From positions 88,254-152,253 of the forward strand of contig NW_006768827.1 of NCBI RefSeq assembly GCF_000204055.1: DNA of 64,000 nt, read 5' to 3'. The notes under the pieces are model-generated. The model worked only from the letters and a program-made list of their open reading frames with translations, was not told the DNA's origin and ran no database searches. Positions 46,568 to 59,377 of the stretch are shown piece by piece; position 1 is the first letter of the stretch, and every line of letters starts with the position of its first letter. The stretch is from Melampsora larici-populina 98AG31 (Eukaryota > Basidiomycota > Pucciniomycetes > Pucciniales > Melampsoraceae). A program made the translations under genes and the position numbers.

Positions 46568-48000
46568 TCACTTCAATGGTCCATTCAGCTTCAAGTGAAG
46601 TTCCTGGTGAACATGATCTGTTAATTTGATTGACTTAGGTACAGATACAGATTCATTAGATATGTATCAGCAGTTCATCAGGCTTTGATTCAGCTTTGAT
46701 ATGACAATGGATCCCATGATACTTGAGCAGGCTAACCAGGGTCAAAGTGACAGATGTGGGTTTTTCATCCTCTTCAATCAACATAAAAATGATATGTTTT
46801 AAGTTAGGTGTTGCATGAAAGGGATCTGGAGGTGAATTTTGTAAGTACTCTTCTCAATAGCATGCCTCACTGATAATGTCCAAAACAAGAGTGCGGGTGC
46901 TATGGAACATTGGCCAATTCAGGAACCACATAGGCTGTCTATGAATCCCAAAATCACTGGGACTACAGACCTGAGTGCATAGGAGACAAAGTTTTGGCAA
47001 CTTCATATTGGTGGCAGACTGTGGGATATCATTGGTAACTGAATGTGTGATGAAACCTTCAATTTTGTTTGTGATTGTACTAAAGATTAGTGCGGGTTTT
47101 TGCGTATCTCCAGTAAATTCAACTGTCTTCAGAGTATCTTTTGCTGTTTGGTAGATTTGAATGATTGCCTTGGAGTTGGTCTCAAAGTATCTAAACATGA
47201 AGTGTTTCAAATTTGATAAAGCTGGTGGTTTCATATCCAATGTTGTCATGTTGAGATAGTCAAAGGTGAGTGCTTCAAGTTTGGGGATAGCCATCAGGAA
47301 GTTAGAGAACAATAGTGGATGGTAACACCCTTGTTCTGTCGTTTCCTCCGTGTCTCGTAAGTTCAACTTTTTTAGTTTTTGCAAGTGCTTTGCAGCCTTG
47401 ACTAACCTTGGAGAAATACTCAAGGAATCAATAAATAACAATGACATTTAATTCAAGTTTTCACCAATTAACCTCAATTAGTCTTGCCGCCTGATCCATA
47501 GATATAGCAGATGGCCACTTCTGATCTATAGATTGGGAACAAATGGGACTATTTCAGAGACTGGTCTGTGATATTTAGTGATATTTGAAGTGATTGTAGA
47601 CAGCACCTTGTTCCAAGCTATTCTTGTTAGGTTGCAATTAGACCAGGTCCCAAATCATAAGATGTTTTACCGGGCATGGTTGATCACAAGGGTGTATCTT
47701 TGACCAATTGTCAAGGATAACTTGAGCCAATGTTGACATAGGAAGTTCCAGTGTTTGAAAAGCAAATGGCCTTGTAGTGTCTGACCAAGTTTTAGAAACT
47801 AAACACAGCTTGAGGAGTTCAGTGATTGATTTGTGTTCAAGACATTGGTCTGAAGCACTATCAAATTCATCATATCCAAAGTGATACAATCCCAAAACAA
47901 ATTCGAGAATGATTCCGGACACAATGTTGAATGGTAGCCAACACTTATTAGGTGAGATGAATGAATGAATGATCTGATAAATTGTTCATGGTTGGGTGTC
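46568..48000 (-). pseudogene. F-box/LRR-family paralogue 1 (inactivated)
   Basis: Homologous along its length to the intact paralogue at 48886-50284. It has an F-box-like segment (CWLPFNIVSGIILEF, SITELLKLCLVSKTWSDTT), then CPVKHLMIWDLV with a premature stop at about 47638. The second exon has a frameshift and a stop where the intact copy reads LIGENLNEL. Another in-frame TGA lies at 46854, after TLVLDIISEACY, with recognisable coding continuing beyond it (FHATPNLKHIIFM). The last micro-exon (46603-46568, ELHLKLNGPLK) is preserved. Several lesions make it a pseudogene. Confidence 0.88.
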
Positions 48001-48885
48001 AAAATGAGGAAGACCAGTCATGCTTGATTTTGTAATTGCACTTGCGCTGAGCTGGGATGAGTTGCATGGAAATTGGGGCAAAAAGGTTGTGGTACTTTCA
48101 CGCTTTTCCATCTTACCAAGACCGTTAATGATGTGTCAAGATATTCCTCAGATATTGAGCTGAAGATGAAACAGATATTCAATATGCCAACTTCTGGCCC
48201 TTTGGCCAGTTTTCTTGACCATTAGGATTGTAAGAATCTGTTTGTCCAATCTTATTATCATTTCCCCCCCTATTCCTCGTATTCCTGCCTCACAACCACT
48301 GCCAGGCCTGTATTACATTCATGTATATGCATAGCTCCTTGCTGTAAATCGAGTCAAAGCTATTTTCTTGCAGTTTCTATTTTCTCCTTATGCATAATCA
48401 AAAGCATTCAAGAAGAAAGATTTGATCATTTGAGAATTGGTTAAAAATTCTACATCTTGCAAGCAGATGATTTCGAAATCCTGTCATATTTATTTTTGAA
48501 AAAAGGGAAATGAGGTTGTATATAACTTCAAGGTTTAAAATTTACATGGAACTCCCTTTTTGGTTTTTCAAAGAAAATGGATTGGTCAAAGTCTCTGAGT
48601 TTTATAAAGTAACAGCCATCTTTTATTTTCAAAACAGTCAATTTTTTATACATACATCAGTTTATTCTACAATCATGATCCTGAAGACCTCCCATCTTGA
48701 ATTTGTGTCATCCAATTTGGTCATCAAGTTGAATTGACCCATCCCCCAACCTCAGAATTTCAAAGGATTTTGAACAACTGTCAAATCCTTGTTATGTTTA
48801 CTTGACTCCCCTTTTCATTTCTAAACGCCCATCCATATACATGATATAGTCCATCTTTAAGGATTGGATGATCAAAAGAAGCAAT

Positions 48886-50284
48886 TCAGTTAGGCGGTCC
48901 ATTGAACTTGATATCGAGTTTCTGATGATCAAGAGATATTAGTTCAATTAAACCAAAGTATGAACATTCAAAAGAAACATACCATCAACTTTTCAGGCTT
49001 TGATTCAGGCCTCATATGACAACGAATCCCATAAGTCTTAAGATCTTCCACCAATTTCAAAGTGACTGCTGAGCAGCCTCCACTTGATTCATCTATCATA
49101 AAGATGATATGTTTTAAATTTGGTGTGTTCTCAAATGGACTCTTACCTCCACGTTCTAAGTGATCTGTTAAATAATATGCCCCTTCATAACTATCCAAAA
49201 CAAGAGTTCGGATAGAATGAAAGATTGGCCAATTGAGGAAATGTTCAAATCTTCCAAACCTATCGGGTTCTCGAAAAAGCCGAGTACGAAAAAGACGAAG
49301 TTTTGGAAACTTCATATTCTTGGCCGACTGAGGAATATCATCTTCAACTATATAGGTGATAAGTCCTTCAAGCGTGTTGGCGATAGGACCAAAGACCAGT
49401 CTGGCATCCTTGAAATCTCCACGGTATTCAATTATCTTCAAACTTTCTTTTGCTGTTTTAACGATGTGGCCAATTGCATCGAGGTTATTAGGAAAAAATC
49501 TGAAGTTGAAATATTGCAAGTTTGATAGAGCTGGTGATTTCAACTGAAACCACATCAAGACGACATATTCGAGCGTGAACGCTTGGAGTTTGGGAACAGC
49601 GACGAGCAAGTCTGATAAGGATTGCGGAACGTAACCCGCTGGTAAATCATAACCCTCTCCATCTTGTATGCATAACTTTTTTAAATCTTTGATGCGTTTC
49701 ACAGCTTTGACCAAATTTGGTGCGATACCGAACCCATCAACAAACAACATTGTCAACTCGTTCAAGTTTTCTCCAATTAATTCGATGAGTTTTACAGCCT
49801 GATCCATGAATATAACCGTAGATTTGAGACCTGGAAAGTAGAGGTAAACAAGATCTTGTCAGAAACCAATTGATGCTATGCGGATAAAGAGATTCCACAA
49901 ATTACCTTTCACAGACTTCTCGTTGGTATGGTCTACAAAAAACAAGTCTTGAATTATAAGACGCTTTACCGGGCATGGACGATCGGGAGCCTGAATTTTT
50001 GACCAGTTGTCGAGAATCACTTGAACCGCTTTGGAGGAATGAAGTTCCATACTATGAAAAGCGAATGGGATTACAGCCTCTGACCAAGTTTTAGAAACTA
50101 AACGAAGTTGAAGAAGTTCCGTGATTGATTCATGGAGAAGGTATTCGTCAGAGGAAGTATCATGGTCGTCGTATCGATAGTGACCCAAGTCAGACACAAA
50201 TATGTCGACAATTTGAGACACAATGTCATATGGTAGCCAACCCTTGTCAGGTGGAGTGGATGATTGAATCGAAAGGTTGGTCAT
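48886..50284 (-). CDS. F-box-like/LRR-like protein, paralogue 2
   Basis: Three exons, 50284-49906, 49830-48983 and 48921-48886, give 1,263 nt, 420 aa. An F-box-like N-terminus (residues about 16-75) reads LPYDIVSQIVDIFVSDL, then SITELLQLRLVSKTWSEAV. The long second exon has a periodic Leu pattern (KDLKKLCI, LSDLLVAVPKLQAFTLEY, LSNLQYFNFRF, FPKLRLFRTR, IRTLVLDSY, NLKHIIFMID) like irregular LRRs. F-box proteins usually recruit substrates to SCF ubiquitin ligases; that role here is inference. The last exon is only 36 nt (KLDIKFNGPPN). I chose the ATG at 50284 because the homologous region begins there; the frame is open further upstream to 50548. It lies in a four-copy minus-strand cluster. Confidence 0.82.
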
Positions 50285-51826
50285 AGTTGTGTAACAAGGT
50301 GGTTTTAACAATAGGTGTGGTTGAGTTTGAGATGAAAATATTGAAGGAAAGCGATCTTGAATGATGTCTTGATGGAAGGATATCGATCCAAACGCCGGAA
50401 TTGGCACAATTGATTCGACTGCCGAGAGAATAAGGAAACCGGATATGTCAGGGAAGGATTCAGAGTGAGTTGGTTTCTTCTCCAAGTAAGGGCTATCGTA
50501 CGATTTAGATATAGACAAAGTAACCACCGGTGCTTCATTCATCATCATTCCTCATCCAGATCATTGCCCTGCGTTGGGGATGTCCAGTATGTCCTGCTGT
50601 CACTGAGGCATCACGTGCATAGATCGTCATGACTCAGCCGTCTCACCAACATTTCTCATTTCAACAGCTCTTGTCACTCTCCTTGGTCTTGTATCCTGAG
50701 GCTGCCTCTTATCTTGCCTGACTGATATTGCAAACGGTGACCCATAAGACATGTCGCGATGAGCAACCCGTCCGTAGATGGTGCACAAGGTATGCCGCTA
50801 GATCAATCAATTCAACTTCTCGTCCTCTCCATGAAAGCTTGGAGATGTGTGGTAGGACCAAACGGGTATTTTGTCATCCTTGTTGCCACCTTTATACCGT
50901 AAAACTAGTCTTATCACACTAGGAATATGACACATGAGGGGATTAGTCAAGTCAGCGTTTCCACAGCTTTTTTCACTTGTCAATTATGTGTGCGAACTGC
51001 AGCTTCAAGACTTGTTTCCGTGCAAAGAAAAAATGACGCAGATAAACTCAGTGGGAACTTGGAAGTTGATTGGAGATTCTAAATCCCTCAAGGATGTGTT
51101 TCAAAGATCCTGAAATCTTGTTTCTAGAAGCTGGCCAGTGAAAATCTACAATCCTCTTGTAAAGCTTCCGAGTTGCTAATCTCATTCACAAGTTGAGGAC
51201 GTTACTTTCACTCATTGAATTTGCCAACAATTGCCTCCCTCCTCTCTACAGCAATGTTTGACAAAACCGCTTTAGAGAAGCACTCCTCCACTGTAAATCT
51301 CAGTGTAAATATTCTTCACCTATTTCAAGTGCTTTGTCCTGAAGATACATGAAAAGCACAGTAAACCAGGACATGCAGGTGCAGAAAGAGACGCTTCAAG
51401 TTCCACTGACAACAAGTATTTATCAATGTGCTTTGTGTATATCTATTTTAGAAACCTCACTCTTGAACTTAATTGAACACCAAATGGATGTAAGATGTAC
51501 TTGTTGTATCTTGAAAAAAGTGCATAGGCTTTCTTTTGACATCAATTTAAGTCTGTGCAAGTCATAAGGAGTGTTGATCTACTGTTGCATTCTTGGGAGA
51601 GAAGTCTGTATACTTGTTTACATACATCAATGCGATTTACAATCATATATACTGAAACGTATGGATATTGATACTTATCGAATTCATCTCTTCTGTGGAG
51701 GTTTCAAAGATTATGGACAAACAGTCAAATCCAAAGTCTCATGTTTCAATCTCCTTCCCATTTCCAAGCAAAAATCCATACGGCAATGTCATTGATCATT
51801 GTGAATTTGTGACAAGCCAAAGTGAT
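50285..51826. other. Intergenic between paralogues 2 and 3
   Basis: Probable promoter of paralogue 2 and 3' flank of paralogue 3. I see no supported gene. Short plus-strand frames at 51349-51567 and 51571-51795 have no features. Confidence 0.4.
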
Positions 51827-53255
51827 TCACTTCATTGGCCCGTTGAGCTCGTCATCTAGTGCCTGATCATCACATTCTGTTAGTTGAAATGACGCAGGAA
51901 ATGTAGTTTCAATTGACACGTACCATCAATTCATCTGGCTTATAGTAAGGCCGCACGTGAGATTGGATTCCATAGGACTTGAGAGTTTCAACCAGCGTAG
52001 AAGGCACGCTTGTTGGAACATCCTCTTTCGGATCCAAGATGAAGACGATATGTTTGAGGTGAGGTGTCATATGAAATGGGGAAAGATAGTCTCTACAGAG
52101 AGCCTTTAAATAAATGAGCCCGTGACCGATTCCTAGTACGAGCATTCGGATGGTATGCATGATTGTCCAATTCATGAAATTTCGGGGAGTGTCATCCCAA
52201 TCGAAGGGACCGGGATTGGGACAACAGTAAGTGTGTAGAATCCGAAGTCTTGGAAATTTCATATTGATGAGAGACTCTGCGACATCGTGAATTGCAAACA
52301 GAGACAGAACTTCAAGTGTGCCCTGGATAGGGCCAAATATTTGGTTTCTATTCCTCAAATCTCCGTCACACGCATATCCAATGATTTTTAAGGTTGCTTT
52401 TGCTGTCTCACAGATGTGAGCGATGGTATGCCGGTTGACCTCTCGAACCAGGAAGTTGAAGCAGCGCAACTTCGATAGGGCCGGTGGTTGTAACTCCAAT
52501 GGTTCGAAGGGAACCCATTGAATATCCAAACATTCCAGACCTGGGATGGCATTAAGAAAATCCGATAAAGAATTTGAATCGTAAAGTCCGACACGTATCC
52601 GACCAAGTTCATGGCCTTCGTCGAGGTTTAACCTTTTTAAATTTTTAATGCACTTTATAGCCTTGACCAAACTAGAAGGAAAACCAAAAGAATCAATGGA
52701 TACAAGTGTCAACTCGTCCAGGTTTTCGCCGAGCAGCTTAATAAGTTTCGCCGCCTGATTTATGAATATAGGACGGTGCTTCTTCCATACTATAGATTGT
52801 AATTAAATTAGAATAGAAGGTTTCAGTAAGTGATATTGAATAGTTGAAAGATTCTAGGAATCACCTTTTCTTACACCTTTCTCATCTTCAGGTCGTAGCC
52901 AAATCAGATCTTCGATTATTAGACGTCTTACGGGGCATGGACGATCAGGAGCGTAGACTAAACTGGACCAGCGTCTGAGAATAACTTCAATCCCTTTAAG
53001 TTTGGACCTATGAATTCGAAGAGTCCGAAAGGCAAACGGTATCGTAGCCTGTGACCATACTTTAGAAACCAAACGAAGTTTGAGGAGTTCTGAGGTTGAT
53101 GTTGGGTTAAGATATGGGTCTGCTCCACTGTCGTGCTCCTCGTATCGATAGCTCATCAATTGAGAGACAAAAATGTCGACAATTCGAGACACGATTTCAT
53201 ATGGCAGCCGAAACTTTTCAGGTGTGTTCAGGGATTGGTCCAGTAGATTGTCCAT
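51827..53255 (-). CDS. F-box-like/LRR-like protein, paralogue 3
   Basis: Exons 53255-52865, 52789-51924 and 51862-51827 give 1,293 nt, 430 aa with no internal stop. The N-terminus has LPYEIVSRIVDIFVSQL and SELLKLRLVSKVWSQAT, an F-box-like pattern, followed by CPVRRLIIEDL. The second exon has irregular Leu-rich repeats (IKNLKRLNLDE, LSDFLNAIPGLECLDI, LSKLRCFNF, FPRLRILHTY, HLKHIVFILD). The last exon encodes ALDDELNGPMK. Intron positions and phases match paralogue 2 exactly. By family logic it would be a substrate-recognition protein of an SCF-type complex, but no experimental inference is possible here. Confidence 0.82.
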
Positions 53256-53382
53256 CGTTGTTGATTTGTTGTGAATTTCTCGGATCAAAGGACAACGGAA
53301 GGGACAGTTCTTTTTCAAGCAAACTGGATCAGAGGGGATCCTTGTTTTGCGTCTGTCCAAGGTAAACAAGTTGACATTGGTT

Positions 53383-53455
53383 GACAGCTTCCAGCCAAAA
53401 ATTCCACTGGGACAACCGGGTTTTTTGAAACTGGGTCAGGTTTGAGGGCCACTAA
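53383..53455. mobile_element. Half of a MITE related to 8218-8379
   Basis: It shares GACAGCT(T/C)CCAGCCAAAAA, then a diverged CACTGGGACAACCGGG, then TTTTTTGAAACTGGGTCAGG with the right half of the MITE at 8218-8379. The left half is missing. It lies just upstream of paralogue 3. Confidence 0.8.
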
Positions 53456-56316
53456 TACTCTATCCACTGAAAGTGATTTAAGGGTCTATACTGGTGTAGA
53501 CCATTGAACAATTGAAAGTGAATACTTGAGACGGCTAAGATCGTAGACTGTGGTGATTCGCTGTGATTAAGGAAGTGGTGTTCTGACTCTGAGGGTTGAA
53601 AATTCTTCACCGGTGACCCGAGGTTACCACTTTCTTCATTGCGGGTTGCGTCCCATGTCACTGAAGTGACATAGGAAGACTCTATGTCTATCACACTCTC
53701 TCAGCTCCTTAAAATATGGAAACTCTCCACATGTCGTGCCTTTGGTGTGAAGTTACCATAAACTGCTCTCAAGGGTCTTTGAACTCGTGAAGTAGCAATC
53801 AATGCTTAAAAGATCCCTTTGCGTTAAACTTATGGCAATGCAAGCTTTGCATGCAACTCTATGCAACCTCCCAGTCTGCCTCTTCAGATTCAATTTCCAA
53901 CTTTTCAATCAGTCTCAATCTTCTCATGCTTTAAGCGCTCTACATATATTTGTTGAAATAGCCATCTGGCATCATCAACTTGAGCTGAGTCATTCAAAAT
54001 CCTGGATGTTGTAAATATCAACCAATCATGATGTGATGGACTTTTCCAATTGTGGTCATCACCCCCAACCCACGGATCTACACTTCACAGGCATCAAGAG
54101 AGAAGTTAAAAAAAGCCTTGAATTCCATGTATTTTTTCCCTTGCTTTCAAAGATATCAGGACCAATACAATATTTTCATTATCGTTGAAACGTGGATCAG
54201 GAACTTACATGAACTTAGAAAGGAAGCTTCTAAATGAAGCGCGAGTTTTGGGCCAACACCCAAGGCAAATAGCCCCGGGACAATGAATTCCCCCATAATG
54301 ACAACAACACCCTACGGGGTGGACAGCGGACACAAAAACTACTAAAGAAGAGATAAAGGAAGAAGGAACTAATAATGAGACTAAATTGTAAGGAGAACCA
54401 AAAAATAGAATAAACAGGCAGCTACGCAAACACATATATCTCTCTCTTTTTTTTTAAAAAAAAACTAAGAAGAGAAAGAAAGAAAAATTGGAATAAGACA
54501 AAAACCAAGCGCAAAATAAATAAAATAACGCACAGAATAATCATGAAATCAATAAAAAAAAGGAAGAAAAAAGAACCAAAGAAATAATAATAATAGGATA
54601 AGTCAAAACACAAAAAATGTAGAATAATAATTGAAACAAAGAAATAATAATCGACAAACTAAAAATAATAGGATGAGGGCGGGAGGGCCGAAAAATACAC
54701 TCTTAATAGAATAATTGACAATGAAGTGGAATCGAGAAGGAAACGCTAAAAAGGATAGATGTGCTGGAATGGTAAACAGCTGGTGGTAAACAGCCAATGA
54801 CCTCATTGATGTCAAGTAAATGTAACTGTAGATATCCGATGAGAGTCAGTACCGTAGCACATCTAATCCCTGTTCCCTTCTGTTAATAACAAGTTACCAA
54901 CCACAAGTAAATTGGGTGGCATTGATAGTAGACACAATGTCAATATCATCGTAGCACATCAACATGCACACACAGAGAGTTTTGAGATGAATCTGAAAGT
55001 CTTTTGGTCAGATTTAGACTGAGATTGTTCTTCAGCACCCTTTGTGAACAATGATTCAGTTATAGCATTCCCAGAATCCTTTGGCATCAGCTGGGGTCAA
55101 CAGACTGTCAACATTCCAGTTTATAAAGGGAATATGCGTCTGTTGTGGAACCTTTTCAATAGGTATTTTGAGGGTCTAAGGAAACTACTTTGTGTGTGCA
55201 CAACAACATGCCACAAGGATACAAACACGGTGAGAAGGACAAAACTACATGACATCAGTATCACCCTTTGAAAATGAGCTGGCGGCTTGACCACATCATT
55301 TATTTTCAAGCTCCTGAAAAACTAGAGCAAATAAACTAATTTCCCAAGCTCTGTTAACTAGCGCAACTCAACAAGTTTGGACACTTCTTTGACTCAAATA
55401 TTGAAACAGCACAGTGGGAGATACTTTGCATTGCTAGCATTATGTATTTTCAGTGGTTTCAATATTATATTTTATTCATCCAAAATAAATTTCTATACCA
55501 GCTTCATAACTAGAATTTGAAAACACATCAAATAAATTTGTATCCTTTCCCCCAGAAGCTCTTGTCAATCTCCTTACCCATAACTGAAAAGCAATCAGAT
55601 CAATTCATTTTTGGAAAGGACTTTGAAGCATCAATACTATGTACTACTTGAATGATGAATACGTTGACATCCCTTGGCTCTAAACAAGGATTAAAGCCAG
55701 TTATTCTCGTATAAATCGACATATCTTGCCCTCTTGTAACTCAAAATTTAAATGCTAGTTATTACGTTCCACCAGAATGGTCGGAGTGAGCAAAATATCT
55801 AATCACATTTCAAACTTGCCGCAGTGAAACATTTTGTCCTCCTTACAGCCCCTCCATGCTTCTTATGAAGTCGAACAATTACTTGTGGCACATCATACTG
55901 TAGAATCCATTTAGCTTGCAACAAGCAATTCAGCACAATACCAAACACACACTCTCACGCTTTCAATACAAATGGAAATCCATCGTAACTGGTGTGAGGG
56001 CCAGCTTGTGGCCTGTAGGCGACATAATTTGGGATAGCTCAGTAGACCAGGCGATTCGGGCGCCAAGAGAAGCCCACACATACATGATGTAGTCAATCGC
56101 TTTCCAACTTGATTGTAAGATATGTACCATCAATCATACTGAAGATCTTTGGTCTTGAAAGTACTTCTTCCACTTTCGTCCATCAACTACAAATCATTAA
56201 AACCTCAAAGGATTATAATATACAAAAAAGTCTCTGTGCTGTCTTATAATTTGCTCTAATTCTCATTTTCAAAAACATCGTTCATGTTTGAAATTTTCAT
56301 GATAAGCAAAACTCAT
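53456..56316. other. Intergenic between paralogues 3 and 4
   Basis: No supported gene. It contains an A-rich low-complexity stretch (about 54360-54720, with long runs of A, AAGAAAGAAA and AATAATAATA) and the interspersed repeat at 54950-55240. Frames such as 55911-56096 (minus) have no features. Confidence 0.45.
54950..55240 (+). repeat. Interspersed repeat, copy 2
   Basis: The diverged direct copy of 37555-37850, beginning GTAGCACATCAACATGCACAC. Together they show that intergenic DNA in the two F-box-related regions shares an unclassified repeat. Confidence 0.7.
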
Positions 56317-57641
56317 TCACGTTGCTGGTCCATTGAGCTGCAGATCCAGTTCCTGTGAATCAAATCCTGTTAGTTTAATGGCCCAGGTTATATGTTTCAG
56401 TTGATGCGTACCATTAATTCATCAGGTGTTGCTTCAGAATCAGGTATGGTCCAGCATTCAATCCCGTAATCCTCAAGATCTTCAATCAAGTCAGCATCTA
56501 TTTCCGGGTCGCTATAACCTTCCCAAATGATGAAGACAATGAGTTTCAAGTAAGGTGTTGCACTAAATGGGCCAAGTTAAGAAAAATGCTGGGATTTCCT
56601 CTTCATCAAAGTACGGAGTCTTCCGAGTTCTTAACAAACGTAGTTTTGGAAATTTCATATTGATGGCATCTTCTGGAATATCCTTGTTCACTAAGAATGT
56701 AACAAGACCTTCGAGTGTGTTTTGGACAGGGCCAAATATTCGTTGTGCTTCTTCAACTTCTTCAAGATGAGAGGTGTATTCAATAACTTTCAAAGTATTT
56801 TTTGCTGCCTCTATGATATTAGCGATCGCATCGAAGTTAACCTCACGATATCTAAAGTTGAAATATTGTAAATTTGATAGAGCAGGTGGTTGTAATTCCA
56901 ATCTCTTCAAGACGGTCCATTCAATAGACAAATTTTTGAGGTTAGGGATGGCGACGAGGAGTTCAGCGAAAGAATCTGGATTATGAGCCCCTCGGTGTCC
57001 ACTACATATTTGTCCATCCAAGACATTAAACTTTTTTAGACGTTTCATCCCCTTCATAGCTTTGACTAAACTCGGAGAAATACCGAAAGAAGCGCTAAAC
57101 ATCAATGACAATTCCTTCACATTTTTCCCGATCACATTGATCAGTTCTGCCGCTTGTTCCATACAGACCGGAGATTTTTTCAGACCTATGACTTGGAGAC
57201 ACGAAAGAATGATTCAGAAACCAATCGATCACAGATAGAATGGTTCTAGAAATTACCTTCTTTCTTTATTTTCTTTTCATCCTCAGGTTCCAAATAATAT
57301 ATGTTTTCAATGATAAGACGCCTCACCGGGCATGGTTGATCATGAGAGTAGCTCAAAGTTGACCATTCTTCGATAATAACTTGAGCCATCTTTGAATTGT
57401 GAATATGTAGAGAATCAAAGGCAATTGGTGTAATCATCTTTGACCATGTTTTTGAAACTAATCGAAGTTTGAGCAGTTCAGTGATTGATCGCGGGTGGAG
57501 GTACATTTCTGAAGAAGTATCGCGATCGGCCCAACGGTAGCTTAACAATTCGGAGGCATACGTCTCGACAATTTGAGATACGATCTCGTATGGTAACGAA
57601 CGCTGGTCGGATGTGGGTGCTTGATCTGGTAGCTGATTCAT
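56317..57641 (-). pseudogene. F-box/LRR-family paralogue 4, truncated
   Basis: Exon 1 (57641-57257) is intact, with LPYEIVSQIVETYASEL and SITELLKLRLVSKTWSKMI. Exon 2 starts at 57185 and encodes the Leu-rich part (MKRLKKFNVLDG, FAELLVAIPNLKNLSIEW, LSNLQYFNFRY, FPKLRLLRTRK). At about 56575 a deletion of some 30 codons relative to paralogues 2 and 3 also shifts frame, so translation stops after FLTWPI at 56563, giving 335 aa. The remaining 3' part, in another frame (ATPYLKLIVFIIW, DEDLE-like, TPDELM), the donor at 56412 and the micro-exon 56352-56317 (ELDLQLNGPAT) are still recognisable. It may make a shortened protein, but I call it a recent pseudogene. Confidence 0.78.
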
Positions 57642-59169
57642 AGTTGTTTGATTTGATTTGAGTGCCTGGAGTCAAGGAATGATAAGAGTCGAGGTTCCTG
57701 CGGTACTGAAATGGATCCAGAAAGTATCGCTAGTCACAGACATGCTTTCGTCTCCCGAGGTTTATTTCTTTTATATTCGTACAACTGGAAGTATTGCTTG
57801 TCTTTGAACCGATCATTGGGTATGTACACCAGTATGGCCATGCTCAGGAGATGGCGATAGTATGCTCATGGAGGCTCATGGAGCACACTTCTAAAAAAGG
57901 AAGGGCGAGAAGGTTGGTCTGCTTCTTCACCATCTGGACAGGAGAACAAAGTTTGGGCCGGACCCAGCCTCTTTTGATCTCAGACGGGTATTGATTGAGG
58001 CCCAAAAGTTGAAAAACCCTTGTCCCTCAAGTCTTAAGTTTTTTAGGAGCCAAGGCTATTTATCGAACCCTGCACAACCACATTCTTGGACTATCTTTTC
58101 AGAAAGATCACTCAATCCTTTCTTCTCCATTTTGAGTTTTGAGTCTTTTTTATCTTTTCACTATCAAGTATGGCCCCCTTCTGAGATCAATAGAGCTGGA
58201 TGGTGATGTCTATGATAAGCTAGTTTAAGGAATCTGTTGATGCAAGGCTTCCAAAGATACTCTTGGCTTCTCAAAAGCTTGAGCTTTAAAGGAGTTTAAT
58301 GGTTTTGGGGATAAATCAATACCCGGCTGAGATTGCAAGAAACCTGCTGGCAGCCAATATATTCACTTCGAAGTGAAGTGGAAATCAAATCTTCATGTAA
58401 GAGCACAGGAAGGTGTCAGCTGACCCTGTGGAGTTTGCAAATGGTCCGCACTGCAACATTGCAGCTACCCGGATCTGTGGTGTCAGCTGCTTGTGTGTAG
58501 TACCATGTCCAATGAGCCAGTGGTTGCAACAATACTTCACAATCTACAATAGGACCCATAATGCACAAGGAAGGCCGCTGGGTTTATCATCAATTGAGAC
58601 TTAAGTGATACCAATAATGTATCAATCGGGTTCTGACCTGGAGATTCTTGACTTGCCCGGGACCAGCTCAAGGTTAGACCAGGTCAACCCAGTCCTGTAG
58701 CCCAAACTCAACAACAGCCACTAAAAAAACCAATGTCCCATGAAATTGATACCAGATATGCTCAAATCCTGGATTGGACTCCAGATACCTTTATAAAAGC
58801 CTAGGATGGGACCAGTAGTGCATAGAAATTCAAATCTTTAGAGACATGATATCATTTGCTGTGGAAATTAAGGATCATTTCACCAAAACTTGTATGTTGT
58901 GCCAACATTTTCTTGAGTCTTTCTGATCTGAGTTCTGATGATCACCTCTAAGCTTGTTTGGGGTTCAAGATCTGACAATATGTTAAGGCCTGCACTCTCT
59001 GGTTGACAAGGAAGAGGTCTGATGGGTGTCTGAGTTAATATGAGTAGTTTTCTGATGAGGTACAAACACTGCCACATCTACAACTAAAGTACGGACTCTA
59101 TCTGTGACATGAGCATACAGATGTCAACAAGCTGTACTCATAACAACAACCCAAAAATAAGATCAGTGG
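57642..59169. other. Intergenic
   Basis: No supported gene. The first few hundred bases are the expected promoter of paralogue 4. The rest has scattered short frames without domains. Confidence 0.4.
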
Positions 59170-59377
59170 CCAATGGCGTAGACAAAGAAGACTTCACAAC
59201 AGCTTGAGACAATTTCCAAGTATGTAGTTGCAGATTTCCTAAGCCAACTTGAAGACAACCTCCACTTAGTCATCATCAATTGGGCCAACAAGGCTTACTG
59301 TCAAGTTCCAATGTTGCCAGACCAATGGCAATTTTTGACAATCATCACGTTTGACAACATGTGGTGGGTGTGGCGCA

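Noticed and set aside
54360..54720. A-rich region as a retroposon poly(A) tail
   Set aside because: The low-complexity stretch is several hundred bases with mixed purines and no upstream LINE/SINE body or duplication.
56031..56100. tRNA-like sequence GGGATAGCTCAGTAGACC
   Set aside because: There is no T-loop (GGTTCGAATCC type), acceptor stem or anticodon arm at the right distance.
58413..58604. 63-aa frame as a gene
   Set aside because: Random-looking composition, no introns or domain; it lies in repeat-rich intergenic DNA.
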